Positions 26,337-36,140 of a DNA stretch of 63,715 nt are shown here, one piece after another. The position numbers and the translations under genes are program-made. How positions within the stretch are numbered: the stretch's first letter is position 1; every line of letters begins with the position of its first letter. A model generated the notes under the pieces. It searched no databases. It saw only the letters and a list, made by a program, of their open reading frames with translations, and had not been told where the DNA came from. Source of the stretch: an uncultured Candidatus Actinomarina sp. (lineage in GTDB: Bacteria; Actinomycetota; Acidimicrobiia; Actinomarinales; Actinomarinaceae). The stretch covers positions 103,820 to 167,534 of the forward strand of contig CACDQN010000001.1 in NCBI GenBank assembly GCA_902555055.1, read 5' to 3'.

Positions 26337-28847
26337 TTATTCAAATTTAGTCTTTTTAAGTGAATTAATAATTGAATTTTTAAATTTAATATTTGCATTT
26401 AAGCGTTCTATTTTTTGTTTGGTAATTTTTTCAGCTGACGGAAGGGGGTTTGACTTTACAAACTTCTCTATATCGTTTCCAAGCACTTCGTTATATATTG
26501 AAGGAAGCCCATCAAGTATCCTTGATGATGTCCATTCAGGCATAACTTTTAATAGTTTGTCCCAGCTATCTTTTACAGCCATCCAAGCAGTTTCACCATT
26601 TTCAGTATGAGAAATTAACCCCGAAACAATATATGGTGCATCTGCTCCACGGATAGTACCTTCTAAGATTGCATTTAAAACAATTTCTGGAGTTTTTGGG
26701 TCACTTAATCCCCACAACATTGCTCTATATCTTCCTTCAATCTGGGGAGTCTCAGCCTGTATGAACTTATCAAGAAATTTTGTAACAGAAACTGATGGAT
26801 CCATACCAGCAATTGAAAGGACTAGATTGTAATAATTGCCATCGTTGTATTCTGCATATTTGTTAGTTTCAAATAAATTTACAAAATAGTTGTTAAATTC
26901 TTTATCATTTGAATATTTTGCATACAAGCCACATACTATTGATCTGAGTTGAGATTCTTCTTGGCTTGAATTTTCATTGTATTCTTTACCTAAAATTTCT
27001 AAGCTTGGTTTACAAAATCGTCCAATGAAGGTCCCCAGGTTTTGATCAGGAAAAATTTTATACATTGTTGAAAATATTCCAGATACAAGGGCCCAAATAT
27101 TTTTATCTTTTTCATATTTATATAGTTCTAATAAATCCATGAAGTCATCAAGAGATATCTGGCTAATTCTTAATGACATCCAGGAGTCTTCTAAAAGACG
27201 ATATCTTTCATTTATGTCAAGTTCTTCAAAATGGATAGATATCTCCTGAAGAAGCTCACTACTGTATGCAGTATGGAAAAAGGCCCACCCCCCATTATTA
27301 ATATAAGGAACACTTCCTTTACTTTCAAAATTTTCGGATACACTTGCAAGTAATAATTTATTTTCACTCTTTGTATCTAAATATTTAATATTTATTGGTA
27401 TATGCCAGAGTGAGTCATCAGTACTCCCATCAATAAGAAATTTTCTTTGAGATAATTTCAAAGAAGAATCTTGGATTTCTACCGAAACAATTGGATATCC
27501 CTCTTGTTTAATCCATGTTGGGAGTATTTTATTTATCTCATACTCTGAAGTCTCAGTTAACTCATTCCAAAGATCTGTTGAGTGAGTGTTTTTATATTGA
27601 TATTTTTTTAAATATTTTCTGACTCCAGATTTAAAATTGTCCTCTCCAATAAACGTTTCAAACATTCTCAAAACAGTTGAGCCTTTTTGATAGGTTAAGA
27701 CATCAAACATTTCCTCGGCTTCTTCAGGTGTTGCTACTTCAAACTCGACAGGTCTAGATGATTTCAGAGAGTCTACATTAAAGCCTTGACTTCTCGCCAA
27801 ATTTAATTCATTCCATAACTTGAATTCTGGATATGTAGCTTCAGATGCTATCACTTCCATTAAACTCGCAAATGCTTCATTAAGCCAAATTCCATCCCAC
27901 CATTTCATTGTTACTAAATCACCAAACCACATATGTGCTAATTCATGTGCAACCACCTCTACAGATCTCGATAGTTCCGCTCTTGTAGCTTTTTCTACGT
28001 CAATTAATAGCAGAGTCTCACGGAATGTAACTGCACCCACATTTTCCATAGCACCCATTGCAAAATCAGGAATTGCTATCAAGTCAAGTTTTGAACCAGG
28101 ATATTTTATGTCATAATAGTCTTCAAAAAAATCCAAAATTTTCATTGCAGCTTCACCGGCAAATTTGGTTTGGTGACTGAATCCTGGCCTGTGCACAACT
28201 CTGACATTAGTTGATTTAGATTTTCCAATTTCCGTAATCTCAAGTGGTCCAACAATAAAAGCTACCAAATAAGTGGACATTCGCATTGAATCAACAAACT
28301 TCGTAGTGGTTCTTCCGTCTTTATTTGATTCACTCAATACAGCTTCATTACTAATTCTTATATCGCTTTCACCTGAAGTTAAAGTAATAGAAAATACTGA
28401 TTTAAATTCAGGTTCATCCCAACAAGGAAATGCCATTCTTGCAGCAGTTGGTTCAAACTGTGTTGTCGCAATCCACTTTTCTTGATCATCTTTATCTATA
28501 AATTTACTTCTATAAAAACCTCTTAAGTCATCAACAACATTTCCAGTAAAGTCTATGTACAACTTCCAGTCGCCAGTCTCTATGCTATCTTCAAAGTTAA
28601 GAAGAATTTTCTCATCATCTTTGAGATAATTTACTGATCCATCAATATGTGCTCCGTTGTCATTTTCAACAAAACAGCTATTTATCGCTAGCCCAACTGA
28701 ATGAAGTTGTAATTCTGTTGTGTCTTCAACAACTTCAATAAAGACAGTTTCTGAACCGTTGTAAGTAAAATTTTCAAGGTTAATATCTAAATGAACTTCG
28801 TATCTGTTTGGAATTGCTAATTTTGGAAGTAATATATTTTGATTCAT
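26337..28847 (-). CDS. pepN: M1 family aminopeptidase N-like metallopeptidase
   Basis: 836 residues from the ATG at 28847; a TTG two codons upstream is also in frame. Removes N-terminal amino acids from peptides. The exopeptidase motif GAMENVG lies near residue 265 and the zinc site is H301-E302-LA-H305 with E324 in WLNEAFAS. N-terminal beta domain, catalytic domain and a long alpha-helical C-terminal (ERAP1-like) domain are all present, so the length matches the 850-residue class. It has no signal peptide and is likely cytoplasmic. Confidence 0.93.
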   Translation of the reverse strand: MNQNILLPKLAIPNRYEVHLDINLENFTYNGSETVFIEVVEDTTELQLHSVGLAINSCFVENDNGAHIDGSVNYLKDDEKILLNFEDSIETGDWKLYIDFTGNVVDDLRGFYRSKFIDKDDQEKWIATTQFEPTAARMAFPCWDEPEFKSVFSITLTSGESDIRISNEAVLSESNKDGRTTTKFVDSMRMSTYLVAFIVGPLEITEIGKSKSTNVRVVHRPGFSHQTKFAGEAAMKILDFFEDYYDIKYPGSKLDLIAIPDFAMGAMENVGAVTFRETLLLIDVEKATRAELSRSVEVVAHELAHMWFGDLVTMKWWDGIWLNEAFASLMEVIASEATYPEFKLWNELNLARSQGFNVDSLKSSRPVEFEVATPEEAEEMFDVLTYQKGSTVLRMFETFIGEDNFKSGVRKYLKKYQYKNTHSTDLWNELTETSEYEINKILPTWIKQEGYPIVSVEIQDSSLKLSQRKFLIDGSTDDSLWHIPINIKYLDTKSENKLLLASVSENFESKGSVPYINNGGWAFFHTAYSSELLQEISIHFEELDINERYRLLEDSWMSLRISQISLDDFMDLLELYKYEKDKNIWALVSGIFSTMYKIFPDQNLGTFIGRFCKPSLEILGKEYNENSSQEESQLRSIVCGLYAKYSNDKEFNNYFVNLFETNKYAEYNDGNYYNLVLSIAGMDPSVSVTKFLDKFIQAETPQIEGRYRAMLWGLSDPKTPEIVLNAILEGTIRGADAPYIVSGLISHTENGETAWMAVKDSWDKLLKVMPEWTSSRILDGLPSIYNEVLGNDIEKFVKSNPLPSAEKITKQKIERLNANIKFKNSIINSLKKTKFE

Positions 28848-28872
28848 TAACAAATATTAGTTAATTTTGAAA

Positions 28873-30237
28873 TCAATCCCAGTTCAAGTGTAAAAATTCA
28901 TCACTTTCATGAAGCTGAACTGTATGGGCACCAAAGTAATCTCTTTGGGCTTGGATCAAAGATGATGGATTGAACTCTGAAGATGAATTGATATACCAGT
29001 TGAGAGATGAGTACATTACAGGTGTGGGTATGTTGTTTTTAATACAATTTGATAACAAAAACTTTGTATTTTCGAGTCTTATATCTAAATTTTTTTGTAT
29101 TTGTTTTAATTCAACTATAGACCTACCTGGAGGACCATCTTTCAAAATTGATTTGATTTCTTTTAATAGATCTGAACGAATAATGCATCCCTCTAACCAA
29201 TTTTGCATAACGTCCTCAATTTTAATTTCAAGATTTTCCTGTTTACTAAAGTACTCAATAAATAAAATTCCTTGAGTTAGGGTTGAAAGGCGAGAAAAAT
29301 AAATAGCTTCTTTCAATTCATTGGGATTAAGTTCTATTTTTATATTTTTGGCAGTGATTGGCCAAATTTTTTGGTAATTGCTTTCAACCCTTGCATTGAA
29401 TGCTTCAAAAATGCTAGGCAGAGGAAAACCGTAATTTAAACTAGTTTCAACAGTCAGTTTGCCTGTTCCTTTATGATTTGCAATGGGTTTAATTTTATCT
29501 ATTAAGTACACACCATCTTTTTGAGTATTTAATATGCTAGATGTTATTTCAATCAAGTATGAAGACTGTTGCTCTTTTTTTAAGTTATCAAAAAATTCTG
29601 ATGCAGCTACATTATTAAAGCCCGCAGCTCTCAATATGTTATACGCTTCAGCAAGTATTTGCATTTCAGCATATTCAATTCCGTTGTGAAGCATTTTAAT
29701 AAAATGACCAGTACCAAATCCTTCATATAGCCCAACACATTCCAGACCGTCAGCTTTTGCTGCAATTTTCCTCATCATAGATATCAAATCTTCAGGAATT
29801 TTTTTTTCATAGCCAAGCATCAATGCAGGACCTGTCCTAGCCCCGGTCTCGCCACCAGAAATACCCATTCCAATAAATTCTATTCCTTGCTTATTACACC
29901 TCTTCCCTAAATCGATACTGTCTAGATAATATGCATTACCCCCATCAATTAATGTATCTTTTTCTTCAATAAAATTAAATAAATTTTCTACAACACTATT
30001 AGTCGCTTCTCCAGATGGAACAAGCATTAAAATCTTTCTAGGCTTTGGAATGCTTTTAACAAATTCTTCTAAATCTGTAAAACCATAAATATTTTTAGAT
30101 GAGTCTTCTGAAATGAGTTGATTAATTTTGTTTTGAGATTTGTTATAAACACTCACATTTATGTCATTGTCAGAAAAATTAAGAGCAATATTACTGCCCA
30201 TTACTCCTATTCCAACAATTCCAATATGGTTGTTCAT
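28873..30237 (-). CDS. gnd: 6-phosphogluconate dehydrogenase, decarboxylating
   Basis: 454 residues, ATG start. Oxidises 6-phosphogluconate to ribulose 5-phosphate and CO2 with NADP+. Rossmann loop GIVGIGVMGSNIALN at 5-19, LVPSGEATNSVVENL near 72, DGGNAYYLDS near 98, GISGGETGARTGPALMLG near 126-143 (the usual GVSGGEEGAR), and the catalytic lysine in FIKMLHNGIEYAEMQ near 183. The C-terminal domain has NHKGTGKLT (usually GTGKWT). Its ATG overlaps the hflX TGA by four bases, so the two are translated together. Confidence 0.94.
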   Translation of the reverse strand: MNNHIGIVGIGVMGSNIALNFSDNDINVSVYNKSQNKINQLISEDSSKNIYGFTDLEEFVKSIPKPRKILMLVPSGEATNSVVENLFNFIEEKDTLIDGGNAYYLDSIDLGKRCNKQGIEFIGMGISGGETGARTGPALMLGYEKKIPEDLISMMRKIAAKADGLECVGLYEGFGTGHFIKMLHNGIEYAEMQILAEAYNILRAAGFNNVAASEFFDNLKKEQQSSYLIEITSSILNTQKDGVYLIDKIKPIANHKGTGKLTVETSLNYGFPLPSIFEAFNARVESNYQKIWPITAKNIKIELNPNELKEAIYFSRLSTLTQGILFIEYFSKQENLEIKIEDVMQNWLEGCIIRSDLLKEIKSILKDGPPGRSIVELKQIQKNLDIRLENTKFLLSNCIKNNIPTPVMYSSLNWYINSSSEFNPSSLIQAQRDYFGAHTVQLHESDEFLHLNWD

Positions 30238-31553
30238 GATAAGATTTTAACAACTTCTCTTTCAAGTAAATTGTTAAGGTAGTAATTTCTTATTTCAACA
30301 TCAACTTCAAGCTGATTTTCATTATTAATTACGTTTATAATTTTTGAGTACTTGTGAAGGGAGTCAAGATTTTTTGGAGAGGTTAAAAGTGTAACTGTTC
30401 GTAAATCTCCAAGAATTTGAAATATAATTTCTGAAACCAATTTATCTAAATTAGTACCTTCTGTTGATGAAATAAAATGTGCATCTTCATATTTTTCTTT
30501 TAAAAAATTTAAAGAAGCTGTATCAATTCTGTCTATTTTATTAAAAACTAGTATTTCCTGAACGCTAGATTCAATCTGATCTAATATTTCATGAACTATA
30601 TTTATGTGCATTTGTGGGATTGCTGATGCGGCATCGACTACATGAATAAGTAAATTAGCATCTTTAACTACTGTGAGTGTGGACTTAAAAGATTCAATTA
30701 ATGTAGTAGGTAGGTTTTGAATAAAGCCAACTGTATCTGAGATAATAATAGGCTCGGTGATTTCATCTATCCTTAATTCCCTCTGCAGAGAATCAACAGT
30801 AGCAAATAATTCGTTTGCAACGTAGGTTTTCGAGGATGTAATCTTTTCAAGCAAAGTTGATTTTCCTGCATTTGTGTAACCCACAATTGATACAAGCGGT
30901 GTATTGTTTTTTCTTCTGAAACTAGATTGAACCTGTCTTTGTTTTGCTACTTTTTTAATTTCCTTTTTAAGTCTGTTAATTCTATTGTCAATTAATCTAC
31001 TATCAGTTTCAAGCTTTGCTTCCCCAGGACCCCTTGTGCCAATTCCACCACCTTGTTGGTTTAGTGTTTTGCCCAAACCAGCCAAACGTGGTTTTAAATA
31101 AGTAGTTAAAGCCAATTCAACTTGCAAGGTTGCTTCTTTCGACTGGGCATGAAGTGCAAATATATCAAGAATTAATCCCGTTCTATCTACAACATCACAC
31201 TGGAACAAAGTTCGTAATTCTTTTTGCTGATTGGGTGTTAGCTCACAATCAAATAAGACTACATCAATATCATTTGCTTTTGATATATCAACTAATTCAG
31301 CAACTGACCCTTTTCCAATAAATGTTTTTGGGTCAACTTTTTCTACTCGTTTCGTTTGTATGATAGTGGGACTAGATCCTGCGGTTTTGACTAAATTTAC
31401 CAATTCTTTTAAGGACTCTTCTTTATCTGCTCTTGTTTCGTTTTTAAGAATTATGCCAACTAACAAGGCTTTTTGAGTTGTTACAAATATATCTCTATCT
31501 GATACCGTAAGTAACTTTTTATCAGATTGATTTGGATTATTTCTTTGATTCAA
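30234..31553 (-). CDS. hflX: GTPase HflX
   Basis: 439 residues. Ribosome-associated GTPase that splits stalled ribosomes. The N-terminal HflX domain has VDPKTFIGKGSVAEL near residue 70, DVVLFDCELTPNQQ near 96, RTGLILDIFALHAQS near 122 and the glycine-rich linker TLNQQGGGIGTRGPGEAKLE seen near 160-180. The G domain has VGYTNAGKSTL (G1) near 225, DTVGFI (G3) near 275 and NKID (G4) near 340. The start is TTG, immediately after the stop of the GroES-like gene, with no ATG nearby that keeps the domain whole. Confidence 0.94.
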   Translation of the reverse strand: MNQRNNPNQSDKKLLTVSDRDIFVTTQKALLVGIILKNETRADKEESLKELVNLVKTAGSSPTIIQTKRVEKVDPKTFIGKGSVAELVDISKANDIDVVLFDCELTPNQQKELRTLFQCDVVDRTGLILDIFALHAQSKEATLQVELALTTYLKPRLAGLGKTLNQQGGGIGTRGPGEAKLETDSRLIDNRINRLKKEIKKVAKQRQVQSSFRRKNNTPLVSIVGYTNAGKSTLLEKITSSKTYVANELFATVDSLQRELRIDEITEPIIISDTVGFIQNLPTTLIESFKSTLTVVKDANLLIHVVDAASAIPQMHINIVHEILDQIESSVQEILVFNKIDRIDTASLNFLKEKYEDAHFISSTEGTNLDKLVSEIIFQILGDLRTVTLLTSPKNLDSLHKYSKIINVINNENQLEVDVEIRNYYLNNLLEREVVKILS

Positions 31554-31883
31554 TTATTTCATTATTGGTAGTTGACCATTATCAGATGTATTTGAAATCT
31601 CTTCTTCTGCAATAATTTGTGATTCTCTTACAGCTAAAACCACCTTCCCTGTTGGTGGCCAAATAAATTTCCAAGCGCCGCTTGCAACAGCCCAGAATTG
31701 CTTTTCAGTATCCACATCAATTAGAGGAAGAGCTTCTGAAGTTTTTTCACTTCCTGCAGGAACTAATAGCCCCGACTTTGTAATTGTTTCTTCTCTTAAG
31801 TGTCCAACCCTCCAACCTGGAGAAACTTTAAAACCTGCCGGAGCAAACTTAATGTCTTCTAATAAATCTTTATCTTCTGTCAT
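31554..31883 (-). CDS. small protein with GroES-like features
   Basis: 109 residues, ATG start. No firm family. Residues ~22-75 follow the outline of a chaperonin-10: WRVGHLREETITKSGLLVPA resembles the opening DRV-x-V-K-x2-EEx-TKGGIxLP strand and mobile loop, and the end KVVLAVRESQIIAEEE resembles the closing strand of GroES (..IVRESDILA..). The middle (FWAVASGAWKFIWPP) is unlike GroES and contains several tryptophans. It could be a divergent Cpn10 fold rather than a working GroEL partner. It lies between the tRNA-Sec gene and hflX on one strand. Confidence 0.45.
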   Translation of the reverse strand: MTEDKDLLEDIKFAPAGFKVSPGWRVGHLREETITKSGLLVPAGSEKTSEALPLIDVDTEKQFWAVASGAWKFIWPPTGKVVLAVRESQIIAEEEISNTSDNGQLPIMK

Positions 31884-31918
31884 TTTCTTATAATAAACAT
31901 GAAAAAACTATAAATTAG

Positions 31919-32010
31919 CGGAGGTGGACAGGAATCGAACCTGCCAAAGACTATTACACCTTTCAACAGTTTTGAAGACTGTGGAGCCCACCAGGCGCTC
32001 ATTCACCTCC
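31919..32010 (-). tRNA. selC: tRNA-Sec, anticodon TCA (UGA)
   Basis: Read on the minus strand from 32010, 92 bases fold into a selenocysteine tRNA. The acceptor stem starts GGAGGTG and closes with CACCTCC plus discriminator G (31919); an eighth pair would be A-C. The D arm has stem GAGC/GCTC, the anticodon stem ACAGT/ACTGT encloses CTTCAAA with TCA at 31975-31973, the long variable arm has AAAG/CTTT, and the T arm is GCAGG-TTCGATT-CCTGT. The following bases are CTA, so CCA is not fully encoded. The long extra arm and UCA anticodon separate it from tRNA-Ser. It reads the UGA found in selD. Confidence 0.93.
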
Positions 32011-32062
32011 ATTATTAAGAGTAGTTATATAAAAAAATATTAATGGAATAGAATTAAGATTA

Positions 32063-32647
32063 ATGAGTAATTTTCAAAATACATTTAATAGATTAAAGAA
32101 GGATAGACAACTTAGTAATAAGCAGGTAGCTTCTTTTACTGGCGTAAAGGTAAAAGATGTAAAGATGTGGGAAACAGGCATGAGTTTTCCTACCGATAGC
32201 AAAGTTGTTGATGCCTTAGAGGGCATATTAGGAACCGAGATAATTAAGTCGCTTGAAGGGTTTAAAACTGAAGAAAATAATTTCTCTTCCCTAACTAGTT
32301 CAGAAGATGAGATATTTAAAGTTAATAACGAAAAGCTTGAGATTTCCAATACGAGAATCGATCGGCTTAGAAATATTTTCCAACGTGAAACTCAATCTAA
32401 TAATGAGTTCAATTACGATTCAGATTTTGACACCTCTTTTCTAGATCAAGAAGTACCAAATAAAGTTTTAATTAACGAAGAAGGCGATCTAGAGCAACCT
32501 TATTTGTATGATGACAAGCAACTTGGATTTTATTTATCTAGAAATATTAAAACTTTGAGTTTACTTTCTGTTTTAGGTGTTGTTGTTATTAGTTTTTTCC
32601 GACTCTTTTGGGAATCGCTCAATCTTTTTATTAACAATATATTGTGA
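32063..32647 (+). CDS. HTH (XRE-like) protein with C-terminal membrane anchor
   Basis: 194 residues, ATG start. Residues ~6-65 look like a Cro/CI-type helix-turn-helix (RLKKDRQLSNKQVASFTGV, then KDVKMWETGMSFPT), with the WE-x-G that usually ends recognition helices in this family. An acidic, low-complexity middle follows, then one hydrophobic helix near residues 170-190. The arrangement of HTH plus single C-terminal helix is reminiscent of RodZ-like or membrane-bound regulators. Its TGA overlaps the GTG of ctaA (GTGA at 32644), suggesting a shared message with heme A synthase. Specific function unknown. Confidence 0.6.
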   Translation: MSNFQNTFNRLKKDRQLSNKQVASFTGVKVKDVKMWETGMSFPTDSKVVDALEGILGTEIIKSLEGFKTEENNFSSLTSSEDEIFKVNNEKLEISNTRIDRLRNIFQRETQSNNEFNYDSDFDTSFLDQEVPNKVLINEEGDLEQPYLYDDKQLGFYLSRNIKTLSLLSVLGVVVISFFRLFWESLNLFINNIL

Positions 32648-33522
32648 AACTAATATCTTATACAAAGCTTGGAATTGTCCTATCAATATTATCTATTTTG
32701 GCGGGAGCATTTGTTAGGGCCACTGGGTCAGGAGATGGCTGTGGATCAACATGGCCTACATGTAAAGGAAAAATTATTCCCCAATTATCAGACACGTCTG
32801 AAGTAATAGAGTTTTCCCATAGATCGGTTAGCGGAATCCTACTTATTGTCACGCTCATAATTTTTATTAAGTCAAGAAACATGAGTAAAGGAAGCATCGT
32901 CAGGACAACGGTAAATTTTTTAACATTTTTTGTTCTCTTTGAAGCTGCAATTGGAGCGGTAATTGTTTTATATGAATGGGTCGGGTTAAATAGTTCTCTC
33001 CCACGCATAATTGCTGTTCCAATACACTTGGTTAACACTTTTGGATTGCTGGCATGTTACGCCATACTTTACAAAGTTTTACTTAATAATTTTAAAAACA
33101 TTAAACAGCTTTGGGATAGAAGATTTGTTTTCATTGCTTTTTTATTTTTACTCAGTGGCGCTACTGGTTCAATCACAGCTTTAGCAGATGTTTTATTTCC
33201 AAGTGCTTCATTCTATGAAGGATTGATGGAAGACTTTGATAGGACCTCCGAGCTGTTAACAAGATTAAGAATTTTACACCCCATGGTGGCAACGGGATTA
33301 TCAGTAGCATTAATAATTGAATCAAGAAAAGTTCAAAAAGATTACAAAATCGATGTTAAGTTTTTTCAGATTTTAGTATTTATTGCCGTAATTCTTGGAG
33401 TATTGAATGTTTTGTCTAATATCTTGCTTTTATTGAGCATTTTGCACCTTGCGATTGCTGATTTATTGTGGATTACATATATATATGTAAGCATGGATAA
33501 GATAAAAATAAATCATCAATAA
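32644..33522 (+). CDS. ctaA: heme A synthase
   Basis: 292 residues, GTG start, eight membrane helices. Oxidises heme O to heme A for the caa3 oxidase. Marks: AGAFVRATGSGDGCGSTWPTC near residues 20-40 (conserved RATGSG and the Cys pair GCGSTWPTC of actinobacterial and Bacillus CtaA), the heme histidine in EFSHRSVSG near 57, PIHLVNT near 125 and RLHP-like seen as RILHPMVATG near 213. A final histidine is in LLSILHLAIADL near 270. Far from ctaB but part of the same pathway. Confidence 0.92.
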   Translation: MKLISYTKLGIVLSILSILAGAFVRATGSGDGCGSTWPTCKGKIIPQLSDTSEVIEFSHRSVSGILLIVTLIIFIKSRNMSKGSIVRTTVNFLTFFVLFEAAIGAVIVLYEWVGLNSSLPRIIAVPIHLVNTFGLLACYAILYKVLLNNFKNIKQLWDRRFVFIAFLFLLSGATGSITALADVLFPSASFYEGLMEDFDRTSELLTRLRILHPMVATGLSVALIIESRKVQKDYKIDVKFFQILVFIAVILGVLNVLSNILLLLSILHLAIADLLWITYIYVSMDKIKINHQ

Positions 33523-33596
33523 ATTAGCTTTAATTTCAACATAGTTATACACTTCATCTTTGTAACTAGATACAACTATGGAAAGTCAAAATACTA

Positions 33597-34652
33597 ATGG
33601 TAACTAAAACAATACCCTCAAAGCCAAAGCCTAATACTAAAGAGGCTGATTTTTCTAATGAAGACACAACTTTAACTCCAGAACAGGAGAAAGCAGCAAG
33701 GGAAAAAGCTAAATCACTCACAAAGAAACTTGCAGACGATAAAGGAAAGTTAACTACTGACTTAGTAAGCCAATATTTAACTGCAATTGGAAATTTTGAT
33801 CTTTTGACAGCTGAGCAAGAAGTTGAGTTGGCTCAGAAAATTGAATCTGGAGAAAAAGCATCTATTAAGCTTGGAAAAAAACAATTCAAAGATAAAAAAG
33901 GTGAAATAAGATTAAAAAGAGATAGAAAAAAAGGTGCTGAGGCAAAAGATGCATTTCTTACAGCAAACCTAAGGTTAGTTGTTGCAAATGCAAGACGATA
34001 CGCAAACACCTCTGGTATCGATTTTCTTGACCTAATTCAAGAAGGAAACCTTGGATTAATTAGAGCAGTAGAAAAATTTGACTGGCGTAAAGGATTTAAA
34101 TTTTCCACTTATGCAACATGGTGGATAAGACAAGCAATTACTAGAGCAATTGCTGACAAGTCTAGAACAGTAAGAATTCCAGTACATCTTCATGACACAA
34201 TGGCGGCTGTTAGAGCTGCACAAGCTCAACTCAAAGCAGAATTAGGTAGAGATCCGAAGCCACAAGAAATAGCAAAAGAAGCTGGTGTCGGAGTTGATAA
34301 GGTTGAACTTGCTTTAAGTGTTGCTGATACAGTTTCATTAGAACAGCCTGTTGGTGAAGATGGAGCACAACTAGGTGATTTCATCCAAGATGAAGACGCT
34401 AGTGACCCATCGTTAATTGTTCAAGATTTAGATGTAGCTGAAAGCCTCAGAGATAGTATTAGTAGACTTCCTGAAAGAGAAGGTAGAATACTAGCTTTAA
34501 GATATGGTTTTTATGATGGCGTACCTAGGACACTCGAAGAAATAGGTGAAGAGTTTGATCTAACTCGTGAGAGGATTAGACAGCTAGAAAAATTAGCATT
34601 ATGTAGATTAAGACATCCTTCATTTGGAATTAGAGAACAAGACTTAGTCTAA
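33597..34652 (+). CDS. sigma-70 family RNA polymerase sigma factor (primary-like)
   Basis: 351 residues. After a basic, lysine-rich N-terminus (1-55) comes region 1.2 ([29 protein letters not shown]), region 2 with [19 protein letters not shown] and [16 protein letters not shown] (2.3-2.4), then [10 protein letters not shown], region 3, and region 4 with [13 protein letters not shown]...[18 protein letters not shown]. These are features of group 1 or group 2 sigma factors; there is no large region 1.1, as in many small actinobacterial genomes. It may be the housekeeping factor or a close homologue. A single gene 50 bases before tldD. Confidence 0.92.
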   Translation: MVTKTIPSKPKPNTKEADFSNEDTTLTPEQEKAAREKAKSLTKKLADDKGKLTTDLVSQYLTAIGNFDLLTAEQEVELAQKIESGEKASIKLGKKQFKDKKGEIRLKRDRKKGAEAKDAFLTANLRLVVANARRYANTSGIDFLDLIQEGNLGLIRAVEKFDWRKGFKFSTYATWWIRQAITRAIADKSRTVRIPVHLHDTMAAVRAAQAQLKAELGRDPKPQEIAKEAGVGVDKVELALSVADTVSLEQPVGEDGAQLGDFIQDEDASDPSLIVQDLDVAESLRDSISRLPEREGRILALRYGFYDGVPRTLEEIGEEFDLTRERIRQLEKLALCRLRHPSFGIREQDLV

Positions 34653-34703
34653 TTTTTAATATTTAATTTCATTACTTTTTATTAAATTGTTAATCTATAT
34701 TAC

Positions 34704-36140
34704 ATGTTCGAATATCTCGAAATCGCAATAGACTCAGCTATCGAAAGTGGTGCAAAATACTCTGATGCACGAGTATTGATTTCAAAATCTAGAAGCATTG
34801 CAGCAAAAAATGGAGAAATTGAAAATTTTAATGAAAATGAAAAAATTGGTATTGGAATAAGGGCATTAGTTGGGTCTTCGTGGGGGTTTTATTCAACTTA
34901 TAACCTATCAAATGAATCATTAAAACTAGCTGGTAAGAAATCATACGAAATTGCTAAAGCATCAGCTATGGTTTCTGGTGACGACATGCCCTTTGCCGAT
35001 GTACCTGTAGTTCAAGATAGCTACACCACACCTCATGATGAAAATCCTTTTTCTGTATCAAGTTCTGACCAAATTAATTTATTAATCGAATCTACTGAAA
35101 AAATGAAAAAGTTAGGTAGTTCGCGCGCGTTTGGAAGACTTGATTTTTGGGATACAGAAAAATGGTTTGCCTCAAGTCAGGGTCATGAAATTTATCAAAA
35201 TATAATTGAATCAGGTGGTGGCATTTCTTCCCTATCAGTTGGTGATGGTGAAACTCAAATTAGATCTTATCCACAATCTTTTGGTGAATATAGAACTGGG
35301 GGCTGGGAGGTAGTAAAAAGTTTTGAATTCGAAAATCATGTAGAAAGATTGGCTGAAGAGTCTCAAAGATTATTGGTTGCTCCGCAGTGCCCAGAAGGAT
35401 CAATGGATTTAATTTTAGAAGGAAGTCAACTAGCTCTTCAAATACACGAGTCAGTTGGACATGCAATTGAACTCGATAGAATTTTAGGTTGGGAAGCTGC
35501 TTATGCTGGCACTTCTCATTTACAGTTAGAAAAATTAAATAAACACAGATATGGTTCTGAGTTAATGAACATTGTTGCAGATGCAACTCTCCCAGGAGCA
35601 TTAGCAACCTTTAAGTATGACGATGAGGGAACCCCAGCTCAACGAGTAGACATTGTTAAAGAAGGAATATGGACCGGTGTACTTTCAGGACGTGACAGCG
35701 CAGCTGTAGCAGGTGTAGATCCCGGAGGTATGGTTCGCGCGGATGGTTTTGGAAGATTACCAATGGTAAGAATGACAAATGTAGGGCTACTTCCAGGAGA
35801 TTCATCATTAGATGAAATTATACAGGCTACTGATAATGGAATTTACATGGAAACTAACAGATCTTGGTCCATTGATGACATAAGATTAAATTTTCAGTTT
35901 GGTTGTGAGGTTGGCTGGTTAGTAAAAAATGGAAAAATTATCGATATGGTCAAAAACCCAACATATACGGGAATTACTCCTGAATTCTGGGGAAATATGG
36001 ACATGCTATCAGGAGAAGATGAGTGGGTTTTTTGGGGAACTCCAAACTGTGGCAAAGGTCAGCCAAGTCAGATAGGACATACTGGACATCCCGCATCACC
36101 CGCTAGATTTAAAAATACACGAATTGGAGTCCGAGGATGA
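34704..36140 (+). CDS. tldD: TldD metalloprotease subunit
   Basis: 478 residues, ATG start. TldD holds the active site of the TldD/TldE peptidase that trims unfolded or leader peptides. The zinc and catalytic motif HE-x3-H is H248-E249-SVG-H253 in IHESVGHAIELDR. A third ligand region is near the C-terminal CG (FQFGCEVGWL near residue 397, and PNCGKGQP near 452). The stop overlaps tldE in ATGA, which fits a 1:1 complex. Confidence 0.94.
   Translation: MFEYLEIAIDSAIESGAKYSDARVLISKSRSIAAKNGEIENFNENEKIGIGIRALVGSSWGFYSTYNLSNESLKLAGKKSYEIAKASAMVSGDDMPFADVPVVQDSYTTPHDENPFSVSSSDQINLLIESTEKMKKLGSSRAFGRLDFWDTEKWFASSQGHEIYQNIIESGGGISSLSVGDGETQIRSYPQSFGEYRTGGWEVVKSFEFENHVERLAEESQRLLVAPQCPEGSMDLILEGSQLALQIHESVGHAIELDRILGWEAAYAGTSHLQLEKLNKHRYGSELMNIVADATLPGALATFKYDDEGTPAQRVDIVKEGIWTGVLSGRDSAAVAGVDPGGMVRADGFGRLPMVRMTNVGLLPGDSSLDEIIQATDNGIYMETNRSWSIDDIRLNFQFGCEVGWLVKNGKIIDMVKNPTYTGITPEFWGNMDMLSGEDEWVFWGTPNCGKGQPSQIGHTGHPASPARFKNTRIGVRG

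Noticed and set aside
33578-33607. Nine-codon open frame before the sigma factor gene
   Set aside because: Out of frame with the sigma gene; could be a leader peptide but nothing supports translation.
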